This document shows, one piece after another, positions 37,333 through 45,518 of a stretch of DNA of 64,000 nt. Location: positions 23,752 to 87,751 of the forward strand of contig NZ_CAMFIA010000016.1 in NCBI RefSeq assembly GCF_945952405.1. The letters run 5' to 3'. Source of the DNA: an uncultured Stenotrophomonas sp. Its GTDB lineage: Bacteria > Pseudomonadota > Gammaproteobacteria > Xanthomonadales > Xanthomonadaceae. The translations under genes were made by a program, and so were the position numbers. Below the pieces are notes generated by a model, which was given only the letters and a program-made list of their open reading frames with translations, was not told the origin of the DNA and searched no databases. Positions within the stretch are counted from its first letter, which is position 1. Every line of letters starts with the position of its first letter.

Positions 37333-40300
37333 ATGGACTTTTCCCGTTTCTTCATCGACAGGCCGATCTTCGCGGCGGTGCTGTCGATCGTGATCTTCGC
37401 CGCAGGCCTGATCACGATTCCGATCCTGCCGATCAGCGAGTACCCGGAAGTGGTGCCGCCGTCGGTGGTCGTCCGCACGGTATACCCGGGCGCCAACCCC
37501 AAGGTCATCGCCGAGACCGTTGCCACGCCGCTTGAAGAGGCGATCAACGGCGTCGAAGGCATGATGTACCTGAAGTCGGTCGCCGGCTCCGATGGCGTGC
37601 TGCAGATGACCGTGACCTTCCGCCCGGGCACCGATCCGGATGCGGCCGCGGTGAAGGTGCAGAACCGCGTGGCGCAGGCGCAGGCGCGCCTGCCCGAGGA
37701 CGTGCGGCGGCAGGGCGTGACCACCCAGAAGCAGTCACCGACCTTCCTGATGGTGGTGCACCTGACCTCGCCGAATGGCAAGTACGACACCCTGTACCTG
37801 CGCAACTACGCACGCCTGCACGTCAAGGATGCGCTGGCGCGCATCCCGGGCGTGGGCGATGCGCAGATCTTCGGTGGCGGCGACTACGCCATGCGCGCCT
37901 GGCTGGACCCGGACAAGGTGGCCTCGCGCGGGCTGACCGCCAGCGACGTGGTGCGCGCCATGCGCGAGCAGAACGTGCAGGTCTCGGCCGGCCAGCTCGG
38001 CGCCGAACCGCTGCCGAACAGCCAGTTCCTGACCCTGATCAACGCCCAGGGCCGGCTGAAGTCCGAAAAGGAATTCGGCGACATCGTGCTCAAGAGCGGC
38101 GTGGACGGCGAGATCGTACGCCTGGCCGACGTTGCCCGCCTGGAACTGGGTGCCGGTGACTACACCCTGCGCTCGCAGCTGGACGGCAAGAACGCGGTGG
38201 GCATCGGCATCTTCCAGTCGCCGGGCGCCAATGCACTGGAAATCCGTGACTCGGTCATCGCCACGATGGACGAGATGCAGAAGACCATGCCGGCCGACGT
38301 GAAGTATGAAGCGGTGTATGACACCACCATCTTCGTGCGCGACTCGATCAAGGCCGTGGTCTCCACGCTGCTGGAAGCGATCGCCCTGGTGGTGCTGGTG
38401 GTGATCCTGTTCCTGCAGACCTGGCGTGCCTCGATCATCCCGTTGATCGCGGTGCCGGTGTCGGTGGTGGGTACCTTCGCTGCGCTGTACCTGCTGGGCT
38501 TCTCGATCAACACGCTGAGCCTGTTCGGCCTGGTGCTGGCGATCGGCATCGTGGTCGACGACGCGATCGTGGTGGTGGAGAACGTCGAGCGCAACATCGA
38601 GGAAGGCCTGTCGCCCACCGCGGCGGCCCACCAGGCGATGCGTGAAGTGTCCGGGCCGATCGTGGCGATCGCGCTGGTGCTGTGCGCCGTGTTCGTGCCG
38701 ATGGCGTTCCTGTCCGGCGTCACCGGCCAGTTCTACAAGCAGTTCGCGGTCACCATCGCCATCTCCACGGTGATCTCGGCGATCAACTCGCTGACCCTGT
38801 CGCCGGCCCTGGCCGCGCGCCTGCTGAAGGCCCACGGCGCGCCGAAGGACGGCCCGAGCCGCCTGATCGACCGCCTGTTCGGCTGGGTGTTCCGTCCGTT
38901 CAACCGCTTCTTCAAGTCCAGCTCGGAGAAGTACGAGCGCGGCGTCGCCCGCATTCTCGGTCGCCGCGGTGCGGTGTTCGTGGTCTACGCAGTACTGCTG
39001 GTCGGTACCGGCGTGATCTTCAAGCTGGTGCCGCCGGGCTTCATCCCGACCCAGGACAAGCTGTACCTGATCGCGGGCGTGAAGCTGCCGGAAGGTTCGT
39101 CGATCGCGCGTACCGATGAAATGCTGCGCAAGGTCGCCAAGATCGCCCAGGAAACCGATGGCGTGGCCCACACCATCTCGTTCCCGGGCCTGAACGCACT
39201 GCAGTTCACCAACACCCCGAACACCGGTGTGGCGTTCATTCCGCTCAAGCCGTTCGCCGAGCGTCATGGCCGTACCGCTGCGCAGATCAACGCCGAGATC
39301 AACCAGAAGATCGCCGGCCTGCAGGAAGGCTTCGCGTTCTCGATGATGCCGCCGCCGATCCTGGGCCTGGGCAACGGCAATGGCTACCAGATGTTCATCG
39401 AGGACCGCGGCAACCTGGGCTACGGCGCGCTGCAGAATGCCGTGCAGGCAATGCAGGGAACCGTTGCGCAGACCCCGGGCATGGCGTTCCCGATCAGCAG
39501 CTACCAGGCCAACGTGCCGCAGCTCGACGCCGAGGTGGACCGCGTCAAGGCCAAGGCACAGGGCGTGCAGCTCACCGAGCTGTTCGACACCCTGCAGACC
39601 TACCTTGGTTCGGCCTATGTCAACGACTTCAACCAGTTCGGCCGTACCTGGCAGGTGATCGCACAGGCGGATGGTCCGTTCCGCGAGACGGTCGAAGACA
39701 TCGGCAAGCTGCGTACCCGCAATGACCGTGGCGAGATGGTGCCGATCGGCTCGATGGTCACGATCAAGCAGACCTTCGGCCCGGACCCGGTGCTGCGCTT
39801 CAATGGCTACCCGGCGGCCGACCTGGCCGGCGAAGCCGACCCGCGCCTGCTGTCCTCGGCCGAGGCGATGAACAAGCTGACCGAGATCGCCGGCAAGGTG
39901 CTGCCGGTGGGCATGACCACCGAATGGACCGACCTGAGCTACCAGCAGGCGACGCAGGGCAAGGCCGCCTTCATCGTGTTCCCGGTGGCGATCATGCTGG
40001 CCTTCCTGGTGCTGGCCGCGCTGTACGAGAGCTGGTCGCTGCCGCTGGCGGTGATCCTGATCGTGCCGATGACCCTGCTGTCCGCGCTGTTCGGCGTATG
40101 GCTGACCGGCGGTGACAACAACGTGTTCGTGCAGGTCGGCCTGGTGGTGCTGATGGGCCTGGCGTGCAAGAACGCGATCCTGATCGTCGAATTCGCCCGC
40201 GAACTTGAAATGGGTGGCAAGGGCATCGTTGAAGCTGCCCTGGAAGCCTGCCGACTGCGTCTGCGTCCGATCGTGATGACCTCCATCGCGTTCATCGCCG

Positions 40301-40503
40301 GCACCATCCCGCTGGTGCTGTCGCACGGTGCGGGTGCCGAAGTGCGCTCGGTGACCGGTATCACGGTGTTCGCTGGCATGCTGGGCGTGACCCTGTTCGG
40401 CCTGTTCCTCACCCCGGTGTTCTACGTGGCCCTGCGCAAGTTCGTCACCCGCAAGGGCGGTGGCCAGCTGGTGCAGCACGGCGAGCCGACCCTCCACCAC
40501 TGA
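37333..40503 (+). CDS. smeW: SmeW, RND multidrug efflux transporter
   Basis: The 1056-residue proton-driven pump of the HAE-1 RND family. The N-terminus MDFSRFFIDRPIFAAVLSIV, the TM4 proton-relay segment GIVVDDAIVVVENVERN with paired Asp, the porter-domain repeats and the C-terminal half with GLACKNAILIVEFARE are all present. The start ATG 37333 follows an AGGAATTCCTCC leader. In S. maltophilia, SmeVWX overproduction is associated with resistance to quinolones, chloramphenicol and tetracyclines. A hairpin with T-run follows its stop. Confidence 0.95.
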   Translation: MDFSRFFIDRPIFAAVLSIVIFAAGLITIPILPISEYPEVVPPSVVVRTVYPGANPKVIAETVATPLEEAINGVEGMMYLKSVAGSDGVLQMTVTFRPGTDPDAAAVKVQNRVAQAQARLPEDVRRQGVTTQKQSPTFLMVVHLTSPNGKYDTLYLRNYARLHVKDALARIPGVGDAQIFGGGDYAMRAWLDPDKVASRGLTASDVVRAMREQNVQVSAGQLGAEPLPNSQFLTLINAQGRLKSEKEFGDIVLKSGVDGEIVRLADVARLELGAGDYTLRSQLDGKNAVGIGIFQSPGANALEIRDSVIATMDEMQKTMPADVKYEAVYDTTIFVRDSIKAVVSTLLEAIALVVLVVILFLQTWRASIIPLIAVPVSVVGTFAALYLLGFSINTLSLFGLVLAIGIVVDDAIVVVENVERNIEEGLSPTAAAHQAMREVSGPIVAIALVLCAVFVPMAFLSGVTGQFYKQFAVTIAISTVISAINSLTLSPALAARLLKAHGAPKDGPSRLIDRLFGWVFRPFNRFFKSSSEKYERGVARILGRRGAVFVVYAVLLVGTGVIFKLVPPGFIPTQDKLYLIAGVKLPEGSSIARTDEMLRKVAKIAQETDGVAHTISFPGLNALQFTNTPNTGVAFIPLKPFAERHGRTAAQINAEINQKIAGLQEGFAFSMMPPPILGLGNGNGYQMFIEDRGNLGYGALQNAVQAMQGTVAQTPGMAFPISSYQANVPQLDAEVDRVKAKAQGVQLTELFDTLQTYLGSAYVNDFNQFGRTWQVIAQADGPFRETVEDIGKLRTRNDRGEMVPIGSMVTIKQTFGPDPVLRFNGYPAADLAGEADPRLLSSAEAMNKLTEIAGKVLPVGMTTEWTDLSYQQATQGKAAFIVFPVAIMLAFLVLAALYESWSLPLAVILIVPMTLLSALFGVWLTGGDNNVFVQVGLVVLMGLACKNAILIVEFARELEMGGKGIVEAALEACRLRLRPIVMTSIAFIAGTIPLVLSHGAGAEVRSVTGITVFAGMLGVTLFGLFLTPVFYVALRKFVTRKGGGQLVQHGEPTLHH

Positions 40504-40515
40504 CATGGAACTCCG

Positions 40516-40547
40516 CCGACACCGGTCCTCCGGCCGGTGTCGGTTTT
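40516..40547 (+). terminator. Terminator-like hairpin between smeW and smeU2
   Basis: Perfect 10-bp stem (CCGACACCGG / CCGGTGTCGG), 8-nt loop and TTTT directly after it. It sits 12 nt after smeW, inside what is described as one operon. It could lower expression of smeU2 and smeX relative to smeV and smeW. Confidence 0.75.
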
Positions 40548-40569
40548 CCCCCTCCAAAGGCATGACTCC

Positions 40570-41307
40570 ATGAACACCCATCAGAACAAGATCGCACTGG
40601 TCACCGGTGCCACCCGCGGCATTGGAGCCGAAACCGTGCGCCAGCTGGCCCAGTCCGGCGTGCACACGCTGCTGGCCGGCCGCAAGCGCGAAGCGGCCGT
40701 GGAGCAGGCGCTGAAGCTGCAGGCCGAAGGCCTGCCGGTGGAAGCGCTGCAGCTGGACGTCACCGATGGCGCCAGCATCGCCGAGGCTGTGCAGCAGGTG
40801 CGTGAGCGCCACGGGCGCCTCGACATCCTGGTCAACAACGCGGGCGTGCTGCTGGAAAACCCGGCACAGCTACCGTCGGAGCAGTCGCTGGATACCTGGC
40901 GCCGCACGTTCGACACCAACGTCTACGCCCTGGTGGCGGTGACCCAGGCATTCCTGCCACTGCTGCAGCAGGCCAAGGCCGGCCGCATCGTCAACGTGTC
41001 CAGCATCCTCGGTTCGCAGACCCTGCATGCCGATCCGGCATCGGGCATCTATGACATGAAGGTACCGGCCTACAACGCGTCCAAGGCTGCGGTGAACAGC
41101 TGGACGCTGGCATTGGCGCACGAGCTGCGCAGCACGCAGATCAAGGTCAACACCGTGCATCCGGGTTACGTGAAAACCGACATGAACGGCGGCCATGGCG
41201 AAATCGAGATCGCCGAAGGCGCACGCTCCAGCGTGCAGATGGCGCTGATCGGCCATGAGGGCCCGAACGGCAGCTTCACCTACCTGGGCGAGGTGCTGCC
41301 GTGGTGA
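40570..41307 (+). CDS. smeU2: SmeU2, short-chain dehydrogenase/reductase
   Basis: A 245-residue classical SDR enzyme. The cofactor motif TGATRGIGAET is at residues 13-23, NNAGVL near residue 88, and the catalytic Ser, Tyr and Lys appear in NVSSILGSQ and YNASKAAVNS. Unlike SmeU1 it keeps the full active site, so it should be an active NAD(P)-dependent reductase; the substrate is unknown. Its stop overlaps the smeX start (GTGA). Confidence 0.92.
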   Translation: MNTHQNKIALVTGATRGIGAETVRQLAQSGVHTLLAGRKREAAVEQALKLQAEGLPVEALQLDVTDGASIAEAVQQVRERHGRLDILVNNAGVLLENPAQLPSEQSLDTWRRTFDTNVYALVAVTQAFLPLLQQAKAGRIVNVSSILGSQTLHADPASGIYDMKVPAYNASKAAVNSWTLALAHELRSTQIKVNTVHPGYVKTDMNGGHGEIEIAEGARSSVQMALIGHEGPNGSFTYLGEVLPW

Positions 41308-42719
41308 TCCGTACGTTGGCGATGGCCGTCTCCAGCCTGGTACTGGCGGGTTGTGTCAGCGTCGGCCCGAACTACAAGGCACCGGCACAGGAGCCGGTGG
41401 TCCTGCAGGGCGCGCAGCAGCCGGTGTTCAGCACCACCTCGCCGGTGGCGAGCTGGTGGGCACAGTTCGATGATCCGGTGCTTGAAGAACTGGTGCATGG
41501 CGCACTGTCGGACAACCTGGACCTGCGCGTGGCCGTGGCCCGTGTCAGCCAGGCCCGCGCGGTGTTCGTCGAAAGCCGTTTCGACCAGGCCCCGCACATC
41601 ACCGCAGGCGGCAGCTACGACCGCCGCAAGCAACCCGATCCGCAGCTGGGTGGGCAGCGGGTGTTCAGTGAAAGCTACCAGCTCGGCTTCGATGCCGGCT
41701 GGGAGCTGGATCTGTTCGGCCGCAAGCGCCGTGCTGCAGAAGCCGCGCGCGCCGATCTGGACGCCGAGCAGGCCAACCTGGCCGACGCGCAGGTACTGAT
41801 CGCCGCTGAAGTTGCACGCAACTACTTCGAGCTGCGCGGTACCCAGAAGCGCATCGCGGTGGCCCAGCACACCCTGGTCAACCTGCGCGATACGCAGAAG
41901 CTGACCGAGGCGCGTTGGGAGCTCGGTGCAGGCAGTGAGCTGGACGTGCAGAGCAGCCGTGCCCGCCTGAAGGCAATCGAGGCCGACATCCCGCTGCTGG
42001 AAGTGGCCGAGACGCAGTCGCGCAACCGCCTGGCGGTGCTGCTCGGCCAGCGTCCGGAAGTGTTGACCGCGATGCTGGCGCCGCACGAGGTTCCGGCGTT
42101 CGCCAAGGCCTTGCCACTGGGGGATACCCGCGAACTGCTGCGCCAGCGCGCCGACGTGCGCGTGGCCGAGCGTCGCCTCGCCGCCGCGACCGCCCGCGTG
42201 GGCGTGGCCACCGCCGATCTGTTCCCGCGGCTGTCGCTGTCCGGTTTTGTCGGCTTCCTCGGCGGCGATGCGAGCGGCCTGGTCAATGGCAACAACAAGG
42301 CCTGGTCGCTGACTCCATCGCTGAGCTGGGCGGCATTCGACTTCGGCACCGTGCGTGCGCGCCTGCGTGCCAGCAAGGCCGAAGCCGAGGGCGTGGCGGC
42401 GCAGTATGAGCAGGCGGTGCTGCTGGCGCTGGAAGACACCGAGAATGCGCTGACCCGCTATTCCAAGCAGCAGGCGCGGCTGGCGATCGTGGTTGAACAG
42501 GCACAGGCCGCACGACGTGCCGAATCGCTGGCGCAGATCCGCTATCGCGAGGGTTCGGAAGATTTCCTGACCCTGCTCGATGCGCAGCGCACGCAGTTGG
42601 CGGCCGACGATGCATTGGCGGCCGCCGAGGCCCAGGTCAACGTCAGCGTGGTTGGCGTGTACAAGGCACTGGGTGGCTGGGGGCAGTCACCGCAGCCGCC
42701 AAGCGTGGCCCAGCAGTAA
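41301..42719 (+). CDS. smeX: SmeX, outer-membrane efflux channel
   Basis: TolC-family outer-membrane factor of the NodT type, about 472 residues, with a lipoprotein signal (LVLAGC, Cys at residue 18) followed by VGPNYKAP, the common start of mature OprM-like channels. Long helices rich in Ala/Arg and two outer-membrane barrel segments (GGSYDRRK, LSLSGFVGFLGG) follow in duplicated order. The start is one of two adjacent GTG codons (41301 or 41304); the latter overlaps the smeU2 stop by 4 nt. Confidence 0.93.
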   Translation: MVIRTLAMAVSSLVLAGCVSVGPNYKAPAQEPVVLQGAQQPVFSTTSPVASWWAQFDDPVLEELVHGALSDNLDLRVAVARVSQARAVFVESRFDQAPHITAGGSYDRRKQPDPQLGGQRVFSESYQLGFDAGWELDLFGRKRRAAEAARADLDAEQANLADAQVLIAAEVARNYFELRGTQKRIAVAQHTLVNLRDTQKLTEARWELGAGSELDVQSSRARLKAIEADIPLLEVAETQSRNRLAVLLGQRPEVLTAMLAPHEVPAFAKALPLGDTRELLRQRADVRVAERRLAAATARVGVATADLFPRLSLSGFVGFLGGDASGLVNGNNKAWSLTPSLSWAAFDFGTVRARLRASKAEAEGVAAQYEQAVLLALEDTENALTRYSKQQARLAIVVEQAQAARRAESLAQIRYREGSEDFLTLLDAQRTQLAADDALAAAEAQVNVSVVGVYKALGGWGQSPQPPSVAQQ

Positions 42720-42727
42720 AAGCGGCA

Positions 42728-42755
42728 GGGGACGGAAGCACAGGCTTCCGTCCCC
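42728..42755 (+). terminator. Terminator-like hairpin after smeX
   Basis: Perfect 12-bp stem (GGGGACGGAAGC / GCTTCCGTCCCC) with an ACAG loop, followed by a weakly T-rich tail (TTCCTGTTT). It lies between smeX and the convergent EEP-family gene. Confidence 0.7.
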
Positions 42756-42763
42756 TTCCTGTT

Positions 42764-43618
42764 TCAGGGGCGAGGCCAGTCCAGCTCGACCACCAGCGGG
42801 AAATGATCCGACGGCAGCACGCCGTTGATGCGGCGGTCATCGGTGAGGAAGCTGCGCGCATGGAAGCCGCGCACCAGCACCCAGTCCAGCTGCGCGGTGG
42901 CCTTGCCGGTGAAATCGTGGAAGGTCAGGCGTGGTCCCTGCGCAGCCTTCACCTGGGTGCGGGTGTCCTGCAGCAGGCCGGTGAATGCCTTGTAGGTTTC
43001 ACCGCCGGGTTCGCTGTTGAAGTCACCGGTCAACACCACCGGCAGATCGGCCGGTAGCGCGGCCAGGCGCTGGCCGATCAGTTCGGCACCCTTCACCCGG
43101 CGCGGTTCGTCCTCGTCGCGGTAGGGCAGGTGGGTATCCATGAAGTAGAAGCGGCGGCCGTCGTCGAGGCGCCGGAACAGCGCCCAGGTGACCATGCGCG
43201 GGTACAGGTTGCCCCAGGTGATGCTGCCCGGCACATCGGGCGTATCGGACAGCCAGAAGTTGCCGGACGTCTCGATGGCCAGCACCTTGCTGTCGTAGAA
43301 CACGCCCATGTGCTCGTCGCCGCTGCCACCACGGCGGCCTTCGCCGAACCAGCGATAGCCGGGCAGGTGGGCGGACAGGTAGTCGGCCTGCTCCTTCACC
43401 AGCTCCTGGGTGCCGATCACCGCCGGGTGCGCATCCAGGATGACCTTGACCATGGCGTTGCGGCGGTCCGGCCAGCGCTTGCCGGGCTCGGTGTCCGCCG
43501 GCGTGCGGACGTTGAATGACATCACCTTCAGCGGTGCGGGTGGGGTGGCCCAGGCGACGACAGGCAGGGCAAGCGCCAGCAGTGCACACAGCGCCGGGCG
43601 ATGGAAACGCGGCAACAT
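42764..43618 (-). CDS. Exported endonuclease/exonuclease/phosphatase-family hydrolase
   Basis: A 284-residue protein with a signal peptide (MLPRFHRPALCALLALALPV). EEP catalytic blocks are present: MSFNVRTP, IGTQELVKEQ, YFMDTHLPY, TGDFNSEPG, DWVLVRG and SDHFPLVVEL. Exported members of this superfamily act on nucleic acids, sphingolipids or phosphorylated sugars; which one is unclear. I chose ATG 43618, with GGAGGG 8 nt upstream; an earlier start would translate through the operator. A LacI-type palindrome directly precedes the ribosome site and suggests sugar-linked control. Confidence 0.85.
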   Translation of the reverse strand: MLPRFHRPALCALLALALPVVAWATPPAPLKVMSFNVRTPADTEPGKRWPDRRNAMVKVILDAHPAVIGTQELVKEQADYLSAHLPGYRWFGEGRRGGSGDEHMGVFYDSKVLAIETSGNFWLSDTPDVPGSITWGNLYPRMVTWALFRRLDDGRRFYFMDTHLPYRDEDEPRRVKGAELIGQRLAALPADLPVVLTGDFNSEPGGETYKAFTGLLQDTRTQVKAAQGPRLTFHDFTGKATAQLDWVLVRGFHARSFLTDDRRINGVLPSDHFPLVVELDWPRP

Positions 43619-43635
43619 CGTGGAATCCCTCCATT

Positions 43636-43655
43636 CCATGAAAACGGTTTCATGG
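43636..43655. promoter_or_regulatory. LacI-family operator upstream of the EEP-family gene
   Basis: CCATGAAAACGGTTTCATGG is a 20-bp palindrome with one mismatched pair and the AAAC-CG-GTTT core typical of LacI-family operators. It ends 18 nt upstream of the ATG at 43618, ideal for repression. Confidence 0.65.
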
Positions 43656-43772
43656 AGCATGCCACGGAAGCTGGGCGCAGCGGTATGCCGGGATGGGCGG
43701 CTGGCAGTGCCGGGCGGACGCGGGAGGCGCCGCCCGGCGGATCGCGCGGGCGCGATCAGGGATCATCGATTC

Positions 43773-44015
43773 TCAGTCGGCCGGGAGATACCACTGGCCA
43801 TTCTGGTCGATCCAGTACACGCGGACGTAGGGTTCACCGTTCTCGTCGAAGTACGTCACTTCGCAGCGCTGGTGGTAGTAGGGGCCCATCTTCACCCGTA
43901 CGCAGCGGGTGTTCTCCGGCCCGCCTCCATCGTTTCCGGCAGTGGCGTCCGGGGCGACGGAGAGCGCCCCCAGGGCAAGCGTCAATGCGGCCATCGCGGC
44001 CAGGTGCAGTTTCAT
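43773..44015 (-). CDS. Small exported protein, tandem paralogue 1
   Basis: An 80-residue protein with a signal peptide (MKLHLAAMAALTLALGALSV) and a short mature domain holding two Cys, in TRCVRVKMGPYYHQRCE, and a C-terminal VYWIDQNGQWYL. It is the most diverged of three tandem paralogues with the same plan. I chose ATG 44015 because an AAGGA lies 8 nt before it; upstream Mets overlap that site. Function unknown; the Cys pair probably forms a periplasmic disulfide. Confidence 0.75.
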   Translation of the reverse strand: MKLHLAAMAALTLALGALSVAPDATAGNDGGGPENTRCVRVKMGPYYHQRCEVTYFDENGEPYVRVYWIDQNGQWYLPAD

Positions 44016-44109
44016 CGGCATCATCCTTGTGTCAGTCATCGCGCGTCTGCGCGGTGTCGTGCGAATGCACGCGGGCGGTCAGCTGCCCGGCGCGGTGTCC
44101 CTTGGCCCA

Positions 44110-44349
44110 TCAGCGCAGGTAGGGGTTGCCGTACTCGTCGATCCAGTACTCGGTGAGGAAGATATCGCCATCGGCATCGGGCATCGTCACGATGCAATGC
44201 TGATGGATGCGATAGCGCTCCACTTCAAACGGTTCGCAGCGGGTCACGCTGCCCGGCGGGGAGGCCACTCCTGCGCGCACGGTGCCGGTGGACATCATTC
44301 CAGCCACTGCCACGACCAGTGCGGCCGTCGAGGCCAGGTGCAGTTTCAT
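44110..44349 (-). CDS. Small exported protein, tandem paralogue 2
   Basis: A 79-residue homologue of its neighbours: signal peptide MKLHLASTAALVVAVAG, a Cys-x-Cys pair in TRCEPFEVERYRIHQHC and the C-terminal signature EYWIDEYGNPYLR. Start ATG 44349 is placed by the AAGGA ribosome site. The sequence just upstream is nearly identical to that before paralogue 1, so the unit copied included the 5' region. Confidence 0.78.
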   Translation of the reverse strand: MKLHLASTAALVVAVAGMMSTGTVRAGVASPPGSVTRCEPFEVERYRIHQHCIVTMPDADGDIFLTEYWIDEYGNPYLR

Positions 44350-44483
44350 GAGCATCATCCTTGTGTCTGCAATCGCGCGTCTGCGCGGTGTCGTGCAGCT
44401 GCGCGTGGGCGGTCAGGCCGCCACGTGCAAAGCTGCTGCGTGCACGCCGGCCCGGCAGGCGGCCCGGCGCGTCCCCCTGTGGC

Positions 44484-44720
44484 TCATTCGCTGCGCAGGT
44501 AGGGGTTGCCGTACTCGTCGATCCAGTACTCGGCTTCGTATACGTTGCCGAATTCATCGGTGTAGGTTTCCGTGCAACGCTGATGGACGCGGTTGACATC
44601 CACCCTCACCGGCACACATGAAACGTTTTCCTTGGGCCCGCCGGCATGGGCATCCGCCACCGGAGCGAGGGTGGCCGTTGCCACCACCCATGCGGCCATC
44701 ACGGCCAGTTGCAGTTTCAT
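44484..44720 (-). CDS. Small exported protein, tandem paralogue 3
   Basis: A 78-residue protein: signal peptide MKLQLAVMAAWVVATATLAP, Cys residues in VSCVPVRVDVNRVHQRC, then YTDEFGNVYEAEYWIDEYGN. The C-terminal signature is shared with paralogue 2. ATG 44720 is preceded by AAGGA as in the other two. The family is unknown to me. Three copies in 950 bp with conserved leaders suggest dosage or variation matters. Confidence 0.78.
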   Translation of the reverse strand: MKLQLAVMAAWVVATATLAPVADAHAGGPKENVSCVPVRVDVNRVHQRCTETYTDEFGNVYEAEYWIDEYGNPYLRSE

Positions 44721-44808
44721 AAGCATCATCCTTGCTTTCTGCAATCGCGCACATGCGCATGGCGTGTGTAACACGTGAAGCAGGCCGCAGGAAGTGCCTG
44801 CTGCGTGA

Positions 44809-45513
44809 TCAGTCCTCGATCTCGCCACGCCGGCTGGCGGCACGCACCGCCTGTGCGGTGGTTGCCACCCCCAGACGCTGGCGTGCGCGGCGCAGGTGGT
44901 TTTCCACCGTTCGTGCCGACAGCCCCAGCGTGGCGGCGATCTCGGCCTGCCGCCGCCCCGCCGCGACCCAGCGCAGGACTTCGCGCTCGCGCGTGCTCAG
45001 CAGGCTTCCGGAAAGTTCGGCGGGCGCCTCGGCCAATTGTCGCGCGGCACGGAATGCTGCGGTTGCAGCAGCTTCCAGCTGCAGGCGCGCGCCGGCCGAG
45101 GCATCGATCGAGGTTCCGGCAAAACTGATCGCGCCCTCCAGGCCGGTGGTGCCGAAGACCGGTACCTGCAGGCCATGCAGGCCTTCGCCACGCGGCTGCT
45201 TCACTACCTGGTAGCGCTCTCCGCGAAGGCCCTGGCGCTTGCTCCAGAAGAACGGCGCATCGCTGTCGAGGACGTGCCGATTGACCGGGCAGGCGCGCAG
45301 GTAGCGCGTGAGGTCGGTATCGCTGCCATCGCCGAACCAGTCACCCTCGATCCAGTACACGCGCTGCGTGCCGCGTTCCAGGCCGGTGCCGGTGGCGAAC
45401 ACCAGCACGCGGTCGTAGCCGAGCGGCGCGGCAATGCTGCGCAGGACCGCGCCCACCGTCGCCAGCGTACGGGCACGTTCCAGCTCAAGCAGCGCGTGCA
45501 CCAGCCCGGTCAT
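44809..45513 (-). CDS. LuxR-family regulator with autoinducer-binding-like domain
   Basis: A 234-residue regulator. The N-terminal 160 residues look like an autoinducer-binding domain, with aromatic landmarks YWIEGDWF and CPVNRHVLDSDAPFFWSK, where FFW matches the acyl-homoserine-lactone-pocket Trp of TraR/LuxR. The C-terminal helix-turn-helix is STREREVLRWVAAG...LGLSARTVENHL. No luxI gene is visible, so it is a LuxR solo. S. maltophilia has a described solo, SmoR, and this may be it, but I cannot confirm that. It starts 5 nt after the Hsp31-like gene and is co-transcribed with it. Confidence 0.85.
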   Translation of the reverse strand: MTGLVHALLELERARTLATVGAVLRSIAAPLGYDRVLVFATGTGLERGTQRVYWIEGDWFGDGSDTDLTRYLRACPVNRHVLDSDAPFFWSKRQGLRGERYQVVKQPRGEGLHGLQVPVFGTTGLEGAISFAGTSIDASAGARLQLEAAATAAFRAARQLAEAPAELSGSLLSTREREVLRWVAAGRRQAEIAATLGLSARTVENHLRRARQRLGVATTAQAVRAASRRGEIED

Positions 45514-45518
45514 CGGTT

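Noticed and set aside
37735-40812. A 1025-codon minus-strand open frame antisense to smeW
   Set aside because: His/Gln/Arg-rich composition with no domain; smeW on the other strand has full RND motifs.
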